NCBI GenBank assembly: GCA_018240065.1
Contig: JAFEGH010000009.1
Span: 186,001 to 250,000 of the forward strand
Source of the DNA: Verrucomicrobiota bacterium
Lineage (GTDB): Bacteria > Chlamydiota > Chlamydiia > Chlamydiales > Rhabdochlamydiaceae
Reading direction: 5' to 3'
DNA: 64,000 nucleotides
Shown here: positions 27,296 to 34,454 of the stretch, one piece after another
Layout: each line of letters begins with the position of its first letter
Position numbering within the stretch: position 1 is the stretch's first letter
Translations under genes and position numbers: made by a program
Notes under the pieces: model-generated
Databases searched by the model: none
What the model was told of the DNA's origin: nothing
The model's input: only the letters and a program-made list of their open reading frames with translations

Positions 27296-28377
27296 AAAGG
27301 CAAACTCAGCGTATTTCAATCCTTATCCTGATCGGGGCCGTCGCATTTTTCGCAGCTGCATGCCACAAGAAATCAGAGATCAAACGACCCACTTCCGATG
27401 ACTTCGAGTCTTTGACCGGAAAAGATCTCCCCACATGGGAATATGTCCAAACTAAAGAAGACATCGAACATTTGAACCTCTTTAAGCGGATGTACGATTT
27501 GCGCAAAGGACTCCTCGGCGCACCTTCCGAGCTGACCCGCGTCCCCAAGGTGGCCCATTTCATTTGGATCGGTCCCCGCCCTTTTCCCAGAGAGTCAGTT
27601 GAAAATGTTCGCACATGGATGGCCAAAAATCCAGACTGGACCTTTTATTTCTGGACCGACCGCCAACGCCCTCTTCCTATGCCAGGCATGAAGATCAGGA
27701 TGGTTCAAGACCTTCAATTTCTAAAATTGCGCGATTGTTTTGCCAAATCGGACAGTTACGGGGAGAAGTCGGACGTTCTACGGTATGAGATCCTCTATCA
27801 GGAAGGGGGAGTCTATATCGACCACGACGTCAAGTGCTTCAAATCCTTCGACGCTTTGAACGGAGCCTACGACTTTTATTGCGGCATCGATATGCCCTAC
27901 ACCAGCAGCCTTCCTTCCTGTGTCTATACGACGAACAATTTGATCGGCGTCAAGCAGGGACACCCGATCATGCTGCGGTGTATGGAAATGCTTCAGGAGA
28001 AATGGGATCAGATAGGTGAGGAATATCCCGGAGCTGATCGAGACGCTGTCCTCAACCGCGTGCTTCACCGCACCTTCTGGATGTTCGGCGAGGCAGTCAA
28101 ACAGGCCAGCAACCAGGGCGAGAATCGAGATATCGTTTTCCCCGCCTATTACTTCGACGCACCAAAAGAGGAACTCGCAATCTATTCACGCCATCAATAT
28201 GCAGGATCCTGGCACGAAACCGAATCGGCGTTTGAAAAAATGGTGCGACAGCGCTTAATGACGCTGACCAAAAAAAGCAATAAGATGATGCTGATTTTCG
28301 GCGTGGCGACCGGATTAAATCTCATCGCCCTTCTTGGGATCTATATGTTGTTCAAGCGCGCGCTTCCTCGGACTTGA
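27292..28377 (+). CDS. GT32-type glycosyltransferase, exported, possible lipoprotein, paralogue 3
   Basis: 361 residues, ATGA overlap. The N-terminus (ISILILIGAVAFFAAACHKK) ends in AAAC, a borderline lipobox, so the protein may be lipid-modified. The pre-domain DDFESLTGKDLPTWEYV and the core VAHFIWIGPRPFPRESVENV, DWTFYFWTDR and EGGVYIDHDVKC follow, with DHD as DXD. The C-terminal helix IFGVATGLNLIALLGIYMLF is followed by KRALPRT and the stop. This last stretch recurs as a remnant at 29479-29568. The 3' flank holds a decayed copy of the end of the PAS/receiver gene. Confidence 0.84.
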   Translation: MKRQTQRISILILIGAVAFFAAACHKKSEIKRPTSDDFESLTGKDLPTWEYVQTKEDIEHLNLFKRMYDLRKGLLGAPSELTRVPKVAHFIWIGPRPFPRESVENVRTWMAKNPDWTFYFWTDRQRPLPMPGMKIRMVQDLQFLKLRDCFAKSDSYGEKSDVLRYEILYQEGGVYIDHDVKCFKSFDALNGAYDFYCGIDMPYTSSLPSCVYTTNNLIGVKQGHPIMLRCMEMLQEKWDQIGEEYPGADRDAVLNRVLHRTFWMFGEAVKQASNQGENRDIVFPAYYFDAPKEELAIYSRHQYAGSWHETESAFEKMVRQRLMTLTKKSNKMMLIFGVATGLNLIALLGIYMLFKRALPRT

Positions 28378-28450
28378 TCGTCCCGGCGATCTGCTGCATG
28401 CATAGAGTTTTTCCACCCCACGTCTTCTTTTTTTCCCGAGCTGGAAGGCC
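28316..28450 (-). pseudogene. Decayed copy of the 3' end of the PAS/receiver gene
   Basis: On the minus strand this stretch aligns with the last codons of the PAS/receiver gene (29506-29640): both contain AAGTCCGAGGAAGCGC, then CGCTTGAACA and CATATAGAT, and both have GAAGA.GTGG before CTCTAT. Indels break the reading frame, so it is a non-functional duplicate. It overlaps the end of GT32 paralogue 3 in the same relation as the intact gene overlaps the GT32 remnant. Confidence 0.65.
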
Positions 28451-28592
28451 TTTCAATAAGAGGGTGAGAAACGCAATATCGCTTTCAAACCAAGTGCATT
28501 ATCCAACAGTCTCAAGTTAATATTATTGAATCCCATTAGCCAAATGAAATAACGTGCCAATTTAGCACAACATCTGACTTAAAGGGCCTAGC

Positions 28593-29474
28593 ATGAAATT
28601 AAGTTCATCTCTCATCTTGTTAATGCCGAAGAGGGTTCAAAAGTTATTGGTTTCTGCCGTCCTTGCTCCATTTTTATTATCGAGTTCTTCGATTGCTGAA
28701 GCGGTCGAGTCCCAAGACTCCGCTTCGAAGCCTATGGAAAGTCGTGATAAGAAAAAGTCTAAATTAAACGGGTTTTATCTGGGTGGATTTGGCGGTTGGG
28801 GTTCAAATCACTTCGATATTGTTCAAAAGGGAATTGCATTCTATTTGTCTCCGCAAGGCGGACCGCTGGTTGTAGATTCGGATGGGACAACGAATAGAAA
28901 TGGGTTTGGGTTCGGCGGTATCCATTTTGGATATGAATGGTTGAGCAAGAGAGAGCGGAATTGGAGCCTAACTCCTGGCGTTGAGCTGGAGGGGTACTAT
29001 TTCGCACAAACCAAAAAAGTCACCTTGGTTAACCCCACAGATCGATTGGATTTTCATGAATTTAGGGATACTTTCCCTATGCGCGTGGGAATTATCATGG
29101 CGGATTTCGTGTTGGCTTTGACGAACAATTACATCACTCCCTATATTAGCGGCGGCATGGGAGCAGCGATCACGTCCATTCACGGTGCGGACGCGACGCA
29201 AACAGCATTTCCGGAACCTGGAATTAACCATTTTAATTCGAACCCAGACTCCTTCAACTGGAATTTTGCAGCTCAGTTCAAGGGAGGGCTGCGTTATAGT
29301 CCTTTTAAACACATGCGCTTCTTTGCCGAATACAGATTTCTATTCATTGCTGCAACGGATTACACGTTTGGACACACGGTATATCCTGGCCACGTTGCTA
29401 CAGCCGATTGGACTGTCAGCTTCGATGGGATTTATAATAATTTGTTCGCTCTGGGGATAGACTTCCCCCTCTGA
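28593..29474 (+). CDS. Outer membrane beta-barrel protein (OMP_b-brl-like porin)
   Basis: 293 residues. A signal peptide follows a short basic segment (PKRVQKLLVSAVLAPFLLSS), with cleavage probably near SIAEA. Mature part: strand-rich, aromatic and glycine-rich (KLNGFYLGGFGGWGSNHFDI, FGFGGIHFGYEWLSKRERNW, PYISGGMGAAITSIHG, LRYSPFKHMRFFAEYRFLF) and ending in LFALGIDFPL, an almost classical C-terminal barrel strand. It looks like an eight-stranded surface protein of the opacity/OmpA-barrel type. It stands between two copies of a duplicated GT32/receiver junction, so it may have come in with the rearrangement. The role is unknown. Confidence 0.7.
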   Translation: MKLSSSLILLMPKRVQKLLVSAVLAPFLLSSSSIAEAVESQDSASKPMESRDKKKSKLNGFYLGGFGGWGSNHFDIVQKGIAFYLSPQGGPLVVDSDGTTNRNGFGFGGIHFGYEWLSKRERNWSLTPGVELEGYYFAQTKKVTLVNPTDRLDFHEFRDTFPMRVGIIMADFVLALTNNYITPYISGGMGAAITSIHGADATQTAFPEPGINHFNSNPDSFNWNFAAQFKGGLRYSPFKHMRFFAEYRFLFIAATDYTFGHTVYPGHVATADWTVSFDGIYNNLFALGIDFPL

Positions 29475-29478
29475 GCTT

Positions 29479-29568
29479 ATGCTGTTTTTCGGCGTGGCGG
29501 CCGGTTTATTTCTCATCGCTCATGTTGGAATCTATATGCTGTTCAAGCGTGCGCTTCCTCGGACTTGA
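29479..29568 (+). pseudogene. Remnant of a GT32 gene: last 29 codons and stop
   Basis: Reading from 29479 gives LFFGVAAGLFLIAHVGIYML and then FKRALPRT and a stop, against LIFGVATGLNLIALLGIYML and FKRALPRT in GT32 paralogue 3. Only this C-terminal helix and tail survive; the catalytic part is missing. It starts four bases after the OMP gene and overlaps the end of the minus-strand receiver gene. It points to a fourth GT32 gene or a copied junction. Confidence 0.75.
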
Positions 29569-30921
29569 ATTTCCCAACGATGAGCTAAATGTATAGAGCT
29601 TTTCCTCCACATCTTCTCTTTTGGCAGGCTTGAGCATAAACTGTTTGATTTTCAGATCATCGATCATCTCTTGATCGATCCCTTTACGGTCATCGGACCA
29701 AAGGATGCAATATAGATCCTTTAATCTTGGAGTGGAGCGGATCGCTTTTAATAATTCTAAACCGCCCATCTCCGGCATGTTCCTGTCAGTGATGATCAAA
29801 TCAGGGAGTGGCTCTGCCACTGCGAGAAAAGCCAGAGCTTCCTTGCCATTTCCTGCAACGTGGACCACAGTCTGATTTAAGCTGGTGAGCAATCTTTTCA
29901 TGACTATTTGGTTAATCTGAGTGTCATCCACAACAAGAATCGTGTATTTTGGGAGATGGGTTCTCGGAGTCGTCACTTCCGATACAGGCCTCGGAGCGAC
30001 TTTACTCAGGTCAATAGTGAGAGAGGGCGAACTGCTGCGAGAACAGGTCCCTGTCATTCTTTCCTGAAGAGGAGAAAGAGGAGGGGTCGATATTCTTCCT
30101 GAGCGAAGCATTTTATTTGGCTGGAATGACTGACTGTCCGGGCTGATATCAGGAAGATACTTGCGGATGACGCAGTGCCAGGAACCGTCTTCATTTCTAA
30201 TTCCGGAAACTTTGAGAGAAATTTCTCCGCAGTTTTTTGTCTGATGACACAGCTTCATTGAAAGAACTGAGCCAGGTTCATTGCTTCTGTTTTTATTTAA
30301 TTCTTCCCAGGATACGCGATCAAAAAGAGCTTCACTTTGCTTATGGAGCAATTCTTCCTCTTTGACTCCGAGGATCCGCTCGGTGCCTTCTGCAGCGATG
30401 ACGGTGAATTCTGACGAAAACTTGACGACGCATGCATTATGAACTGTATGGATAGGATTTTTTTTTGGCATCGGTGCTAACAGATCGATTTGCGCGCAAA
30501 AGGATCCGGGAGTTTTAGCTTGAGTAACCTTGACTTTGGATGCTTCGAAACAGTTATGAAGCATGCATAAATCGACGGACCAGATCAGCTCCTTTTGCTG
30601 ATTGGCCAGAAAACTGCTGTGAGTCATCTCTAAAAAATAGTTGGGAGCAAACATCATGTCTTGAACTTTGCTACGAGGGGACAGTTGGAACATTTCTCTG
30701 GCTTTATCGTTGTAGTTTAAGATTTGTCCATTCGTGTCAAAGGTGATCAAGGGCAGTTCCGGCAATGGGGAGTTTCCCCTCTGCACCTGATTTTCGTCAG
30801 AGAATCGGAACTCTTTTTTTGAAGGTGTCTCTGTCGTCCCCAATACATTGGGGCAGTTCCTTGCATCGAGCAAGGAGTGATTTTGGGACAGGTTAGCTGA
30901 AGGAGGGAAATGAGTTGCCAT
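29506..30921 (-). CDS. PAS-PAS-receiver protein (orphan response regulator)
   Basis: 471 residues from ATG 30921 (MATHFPPSAN); the frame extends to a TTG at 30933 inside the adjacent repeat. Two PAS-like segments: residues about 55-150 (LPLITFDTNGQILNYNDKAR) and 165-265 (VVKFSSEFTVIAAEGTERIL). A linker of about 70 residues, rich in Ser and Pro, leads to a complete receiver domain: ILVVDDTQINQIVMKRLL with the acidic pair, the phosphorylatable Asp in IITDRNMPEMGG, the switch Ser in LWSDD, and KPAK. There is no DNA-binding or kinase output domain, so it may act by protein contact or as the end of a phosphorelay. No histidine kinase is nearby. Confidence 0.8.
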   Translation of the reverse strand: MATHFPPSANLSQNHSLLDARNCPNVLGTTETPSKKEFRFSDENQVQRGNSPLPELPLITFDTNGQILNYNDKAREMFQLSPRSKVQDMMFAPNYFLEMTHSSFLANQQKELIWSVDLCMLHNCFEASKVKVTQAKTPGSFCAQIDLLAPMPKKNPIHTVHNACVVKFSSEFTVIAAEGTERILGVKEEELLHKQSEALFDRVSWEELNKNRSNEPGSVLSMKLCHQTKNCGEISLKVSGIRNEDGSWHCVIRKYLPDISPDSQSFQPNKMLRSGRISTPPLSPLQERMTGTCSRSSSPSLTIDLSKVAPRPVSEVTTPRTHLPKYTILVVDDTQINQIVMKRLLTSLNQTVVHVAGNGKEALAFLAVAEPLPDLIITDRNMPEMGGLELLKAIRSTPRLKDLYCILWSDDRKGIDQEMIDDLKIKQFMLKPAKREDVEEKLYTFSSSLGNSSPRKRTLEQHIDSNMSDEK

Positions 30922-30924
30922 AAT

Positions 30925-31086
30925 TACACCCAAACAATTTTAAAATTTGGTTTTCGGCTGCGCCTAAGTGGCGCGATTCAATGATCATAAGCGATCCGAT
31001 ACTAACTGTATGGGATCGCTTATGATCATTGAATCCCACCAGCTTTCGCTTCGCCCAAAACAACTTTTTAAAGTTGGTTGGGTATC
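30925..31086. mobile_element. MITE-like palindromic element (two inverted repeat units, copies B and E)
   Basis: The 160-bp element is one large inverted repeat. The inner arms are perfect over 23 bp (30975-30997 and 31013-31035; core TTCAATGATCATAAGCGATC) around a 15-base loop. The outer arms of about 50 bp are imperfect: TACACCCAAACAATTTTAAA on the left, and TACCCAACCAACTTTAAAAA when the right end is read in reverse. The outer arms match single copies found elsewhere in the window. It has no coding capacity. It borders the start of the PAS/receiver gene and supplies its leader. Confidence 0.65.
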
Positions 31087-31174
31087 AATCCTCCGAAATA
31101 AATTAAAATTCGTGGATTGCGGGAACTAAATTCTCTAAAATATAACTCCATCGATCATTTATTCAGAAAGAATA

Positions 31175-31969
31175 ATGCTATTAGAACCCAAGCTACTGAG
31201 TTTGAGTCATCGCGGGATCTTTCCGGGACCATCGGAAAGCCGCGAAGATTTTATCGAGCGCGCGGAAACACTTTCTGTGAAGCTGGAGAGTCCCCATCTG
31301 GATGCGCTCAACAGGGTGAAGAAAATTTTTATCTCTTCTCCCGACTGGGTCGAAATTGCCGTCCAATCGAAGGGGCTGTTGCCTTGGGAAGCAGCCGCCG
31401 CATGGATTGAGGAGAAAGAAGGTGTCCGCACCTGTCGGATTCAGATTAAAAATTCTTTTCCTGCGAGCCTCTACCCGCAAGAAGAAGTGCTTGCTCACGA
31501 GATGGTGCATGCGATGAGGCTGATGTTCGATGAGCGCCGTTTTGAAGAGGTCCTGGCGTATCGTACATCCAGCAGTCGCTTCCGAAGATACTTCGGACCT
31601 CTCTTTTCCGATTCGCGGGATTTAAAAATACTCTTCTCTCTTTTTCTGATTCCCTGGATCCTCTATGGGGTTGAAGTGCTCTTCGATATCGACATCGGCG
31701 GCAGCGCTCTTTCCTTATTGCCTTTGCTTGGCTTTGGATGGGGGCTATTAAGATTGTTTCGCACGCAGCGCATTTTTAAAAGAGCCCTTCGCAATGTGGA
31801 AGAAGCGATGCAAACCAGGGGGGCGTCTCTTGCTGTGGTCCTGCGTTTGTCCGATCAAGAGATCGAACTCTTTGCTGAGATTCCTCCTCTGGAAATCCGT
31901 TCTTATGCTGCGAATGAAAAAGATAAGAGTGTACGCTGGACCCAGCTTTACAACGCGTATTTTACTTAG
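31175..31969 (+). CDS. Putative membrane-embedded zinc metallopeptidase, family unassigned
   Basis: 264 residues; ATG 31175 has AGAAAGAAT ahead. I do not recognise a named family. Visible: an HExxH zinc motif AHEMVHAMRL at residues 107-116, followed by FEEVLAYRTSS around 123-133, which offers a glutamate third ligand as in gluzincin-like enzymes. Then come two hydrophobic helices (about 150-195: ILFSLFLIPWILYGVEVLF and ALSLLPLLGFGWGLLRLF) and a basic, helical C-terminal part. So the catalytic motif precedes a membrane hairpin. The end overlaps the end of rpoN by four bases (convergent). Likely a conserved chlamydial protein of unknown role. Confidence 0.65.
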   Translation: MLLEPKLLSLSHRGIFPGPSESREDFIERAETLSVKLESPHLDALNRVKKIFISSPDWVEIAVQSKGLLPWEAAAAWIEEKEGVRTCRIQIKNSFPASLYPQEEVLAHEMVHAMRLMFDERRFEEVLAYRTSSSRFRRYFGPLFSDSRDLKILFSLFLIPWILYGVEVLFDIDIGGSALSLLPLLGFGWGLLRLFRTQRIFKRALRNVEEAMQTRGASLAVVLRLSDQEIELFAEIPPLEIRSYAANEKDKSVRWTQLYNAYFT

Positions 31970-33336
31970 GATTTAATCCATTTTCTGCGCTTGCAGGCGG
32001 GCGCTATTTTCAGTGAAGATCGGTATTTGGCAATCGTTCTTCTGGCGCAGGGAATCCCCAGTTTGCTGAAATGGCGCGCCAGCTGTTCGTCAGACATAGG
32101 CTGCAGCTTGTCTTCCTCGCCGATCGCTTTTGCTAGAATTTCGCGCAGACTGTGGTTGGAGATTTTTGCGCCGCTTTTTGTTTCAATTCCTTGCTTGAAG
32201 AATGATTTAAGCGCGTACATCCCCATGGGAGACGCGGCGTATTTTCCTGCGACAGCTCTTGCGATCGTAGACTCATGCAGGCCTAGCTCGTCTGCTGCGT
32301 CTTTCAAGGTCAGGGGAACCAATCCTCCCTTGTCTCCGTTAAAAAACGCCTTCTGTTTTTTGAGCAGGAATTCGCCGATACTGCGCAATGTGTGGTTCCG
32401 CCTTTGAACGATCCTCGAGAGCCATCTGCCGCCGGCTAATTGGCGCCTTAAGTAATAATACTCTTCATTTTCCAGACTGTGGTCCTTCAACGCCTGAAGG
32501 TAGATAGGAGCGATCTGAAACTTGGGTAGAAAGGATGTGTTGACTTCGATCTGCCATCTTTCTTCGAGGCAGAGAAAAACAAGATCGGGGATGATCGCAG
32601 CCGTCGTCTGCGGCGAGTACTTGTAGCCGGGGTTAAGGTCGAGCGGAGCGATCTCTTTCTCCACAATCTGCACAAGCTCGCCGAGCGGAATGTTTAGTTT
32701 TTGGGAAATATGCGGCAGCCTGTTGTGAAGCAGGTCGTCGAAGTGCAAAGAAATGACCCGATAGGCAAGAGAACTCTCTTTTTGTTTGAGCTTAAGCTGC
32801 AAAAGAAGGCACTCCTGCAGATTGCGCGCGCCGATTCCAGGCGGGTCGAAAGATTGGATTTTTTCTAAAATGCCTTCCAATTTTTCCAAGGGGACCGAAG
32901 GAGCGATCTCAACAAGCGGCGTTTCCAGAAATCCCTTTTCATTGAGATGGCCGATGATCAGCTGAGCCAGGTTCAGCTCTCCTCTTTGTTCAAAAATGAG
33001 GGGCGCCTGATTCATCATGTGTTCATAGAGCGAAACCTGGGCCGTGAGCATGTTTTCCTGATGCTCTTTGCGCCTTTTTTCAAAGTCTTCCTGGGATTTA
33101 TTTCTCATCGCGTAACGATCTTTGACAGGGGAGTCGAGGCTCTCTTTAAAGGATTCCCTCGAGAGGTCGACTTCCAGGACGGGGTTGTTCTCAATCTCGC
33201 TTTTCAGCCACTCGGACAACTCCAGCATCGGAAGCTGTAAGACATGGAATGCTTGCTTCATCGCTAAATTAATTAGCAATTGCTGTTGTTGTTGTAAGGC
33301 TGTTTGGTTTTCTTGTTTTAATGAAATCGAGTGCAT
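31966..33336 (-). CDS. rpoN: RNA polymerase sigma-54 factor
   Basis: 456 residues. Region I with glutamine-rich helices (SLKQENQTALQQQQQLLINLA) and LELSEWLKSEIENNPVLE; the core-binding domain follows with FDPPGIGARNLQECLLLQLK; a helix-turn-helix near residue 355 (DAADELGLHESTIARAVAGK); and the RpoN box ARRTIAKYRSSLKI near the end, which reads the -24 element. It directs polymerase to -24/-12 promoters activated by AAA+ regulators. Chlamydiae have one rpoN paired with the AtoS/AtoC system. Intergenic repeat copy C lies upstream. Confidence 0.96.
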   Translation of the reverse strand: MHSISLKQENQTALQQQQQLLINLAMKQAFHVLQLPMLELSEWLKSEIENNPVLEVDLSRESFKESLDSPVKDRYAMRNKSQEDFEKRRKEHQENMLTAQVSLYEHMMNQAPLIFEQRGELNLAQLIIGHLNEKGFLETPLVEIAPSVPLEKLEGILEKIQSFDPPGIGARNLQECLLLQLKLKQKESSLAYRVISLHFDDLLHNRLPHISQKLNIPLGELVQIVEKEIAPLDLNPGYKYSPQTTAAIIPDLVFLCLEERWQIEVNTSFLPKFQIAPIYLQALKDHSLENEEYYYLRRQLAGGRWLSRIVQRRNHTLRSIGEFLLKKQKAFFNGDKGGLVPLTLKDAADELGLHESTIARAVAGKYAASPMGMYALKSFFKQGIETKSGAKISNHSLREILAKAIGEEDKLQPMSDEQLARHFSKLGIPCARRTIAKYRSSLKIAPACKRRKWIKS

Positions 33337-33432
33337 AGTTTTGTTTAATTAAACTACCTTACACATACATTTGATCTATTAATTTGTCTATCTGGCATTT
33401 TGTTGAAAATAATGTAAAGCCGTTTTACAAAA

Positions 33433-33484
33433 ACCGAGTTCCGCGAAGCCGAAGTCAAAGTTTTGAAGTTGTTTGGGGATAAAA
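33433..33484 (+). repeat. Dispersed intergenic repeat, copy C
   Basis: Contains GCGAAGCCGAAGTCAAAG and then TTTTGAAGTTGTTTGGGGAT, matching the copies at 21716, 31040 and 59019. It lies between the rpoN start and the GT9 gene. Confidence 0.55.
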
Positions 33485-33530
33485 ACCTCTACTTATTATA
33501 ATCCAGGTCTTTAACGAAAGCTTGAGGGTT

Positions 33531-34454
33531 ATGGAGCGGTGCGCAGTATTTAGTTGTATGGGGTTGGGAGATGGACTTATTGCCCTGGTTCTTGCCAACA
33601 ATCTTCAGCTCAACGGCGGCACAGCGACGACATTCCATCCTTTCCTGGACTCTCTTCAGGAGTGGTTCCCGTACCATGCGATTCGCCGTTTTCCTCCCCT
33701 CGAAGAGATCGAATCGGCCTTGAGTCATTTCGACAGATTTTTCATCATCTACGAAAAGTCTCCCTGGATGCAGGCGATCCTCCAGCTGTGCCACAAGAAG
33801 TATCGGGATCAAACCACGGTCCTCAATCCGATCGCAACGCCCAGAAGGGACTATCCCTATTGGGAAGGAGGCCGTTTCGACGGCAATCGCCCTTTTGTGG
33901 AAAATATCTACACATTCTGTAAAGACACCCTCAGGTTCACAGTCGTTACGAAGTCGAATGGGATCACCCCTCCGGAGCATGTGCGCCCAAGAAAGTTTGA
34001 AAAGCGGGTGGTCTTTCATCCGACCAGTTCGCGGGCGGGCAAAAACTGGCCAGCGGAAAAGTTCCTTCAGCTAGCTAAGAAATTGAAATCCCTGGGGTAC
34101 ATCCCTGCAATGATCCTGACCGAAGATGAGAGGAAGGGGTGGGAGCTGGACGAAGTGGAGGTTCCCCTGTTCGCAAATCTTTCCGAGATGGCCTCCTATG
34201 TCTGTGAGTCGGGGTACATGATCGGCAACGATTCCGGCATCGGCCATCTGGCCTCTTGCCTGGGGCTGCCGACCCTGACTGTCTGCCGCAGCGCACAAGC
34301 CTCCCGTTTTTGGCGCCCTGCGTGGGCCCGAGGAGAAGTGATCACACCGTCCACCTGGATTCCCAACATTAAAGGGCTGCGCCTGCGCGACCAGCACTGG
34401 AAAAAGTGGATTTCCGTAGGAAAAGTGCTCAATGTTTTTAAGACACTGAAGTGA
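33531..34454 (+). CDS. Glycosyltransferase family 9 (heptosyltransferase-like)
   Basis: 307 residues from ATG 33531 (TTG 33522 possible). The N-terminal segment AVFSCMGLGDGLIALVLANNL has the GDG-type glycine loop of GT9. The C-terminal half has VVFHPTSSRAGKNWPAEKFL and, near residue 230, YMIGNDSGIGHLASCLGLPTL, matching the heptosyltransferase pattern of a nucleotide-sugar binding loop and D-S-G-x-x-H motif. It probably works in lipooligosaccharide core assembly from ADP-heptose or a similar donor in the cytoplasm. It overlaps the end of the helicase gene by 17 bases in convergent orientation. Confidence 0.82.
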   Translation: MERCAVFSCMGLGDGLIALVLANNLQLNGGTATTFHPFLDSLQEWFPYHAIRRFPPLEEIESALSHFDRFFIIYEKSPWMQAILQLCHKKYRDQTTVLNPIATPRRDYPYWEGGRFDGNRPFVENIYTFCKDTLRFTVVTKSNGITPPEHVRPRKFEKRVVFHPTSSRAGKNWPAEKFLQLAKKLKSLGYIPAMILTEDERKGWELDEVEVPLFANLSEMASYVCESGYMIGNDSGIGHLASCLGLPTLTVCRSAQASRFWRPAWARGEVITPSTWIPNIKGLRLRDQHWKKWISVGKVLNVFKTLK

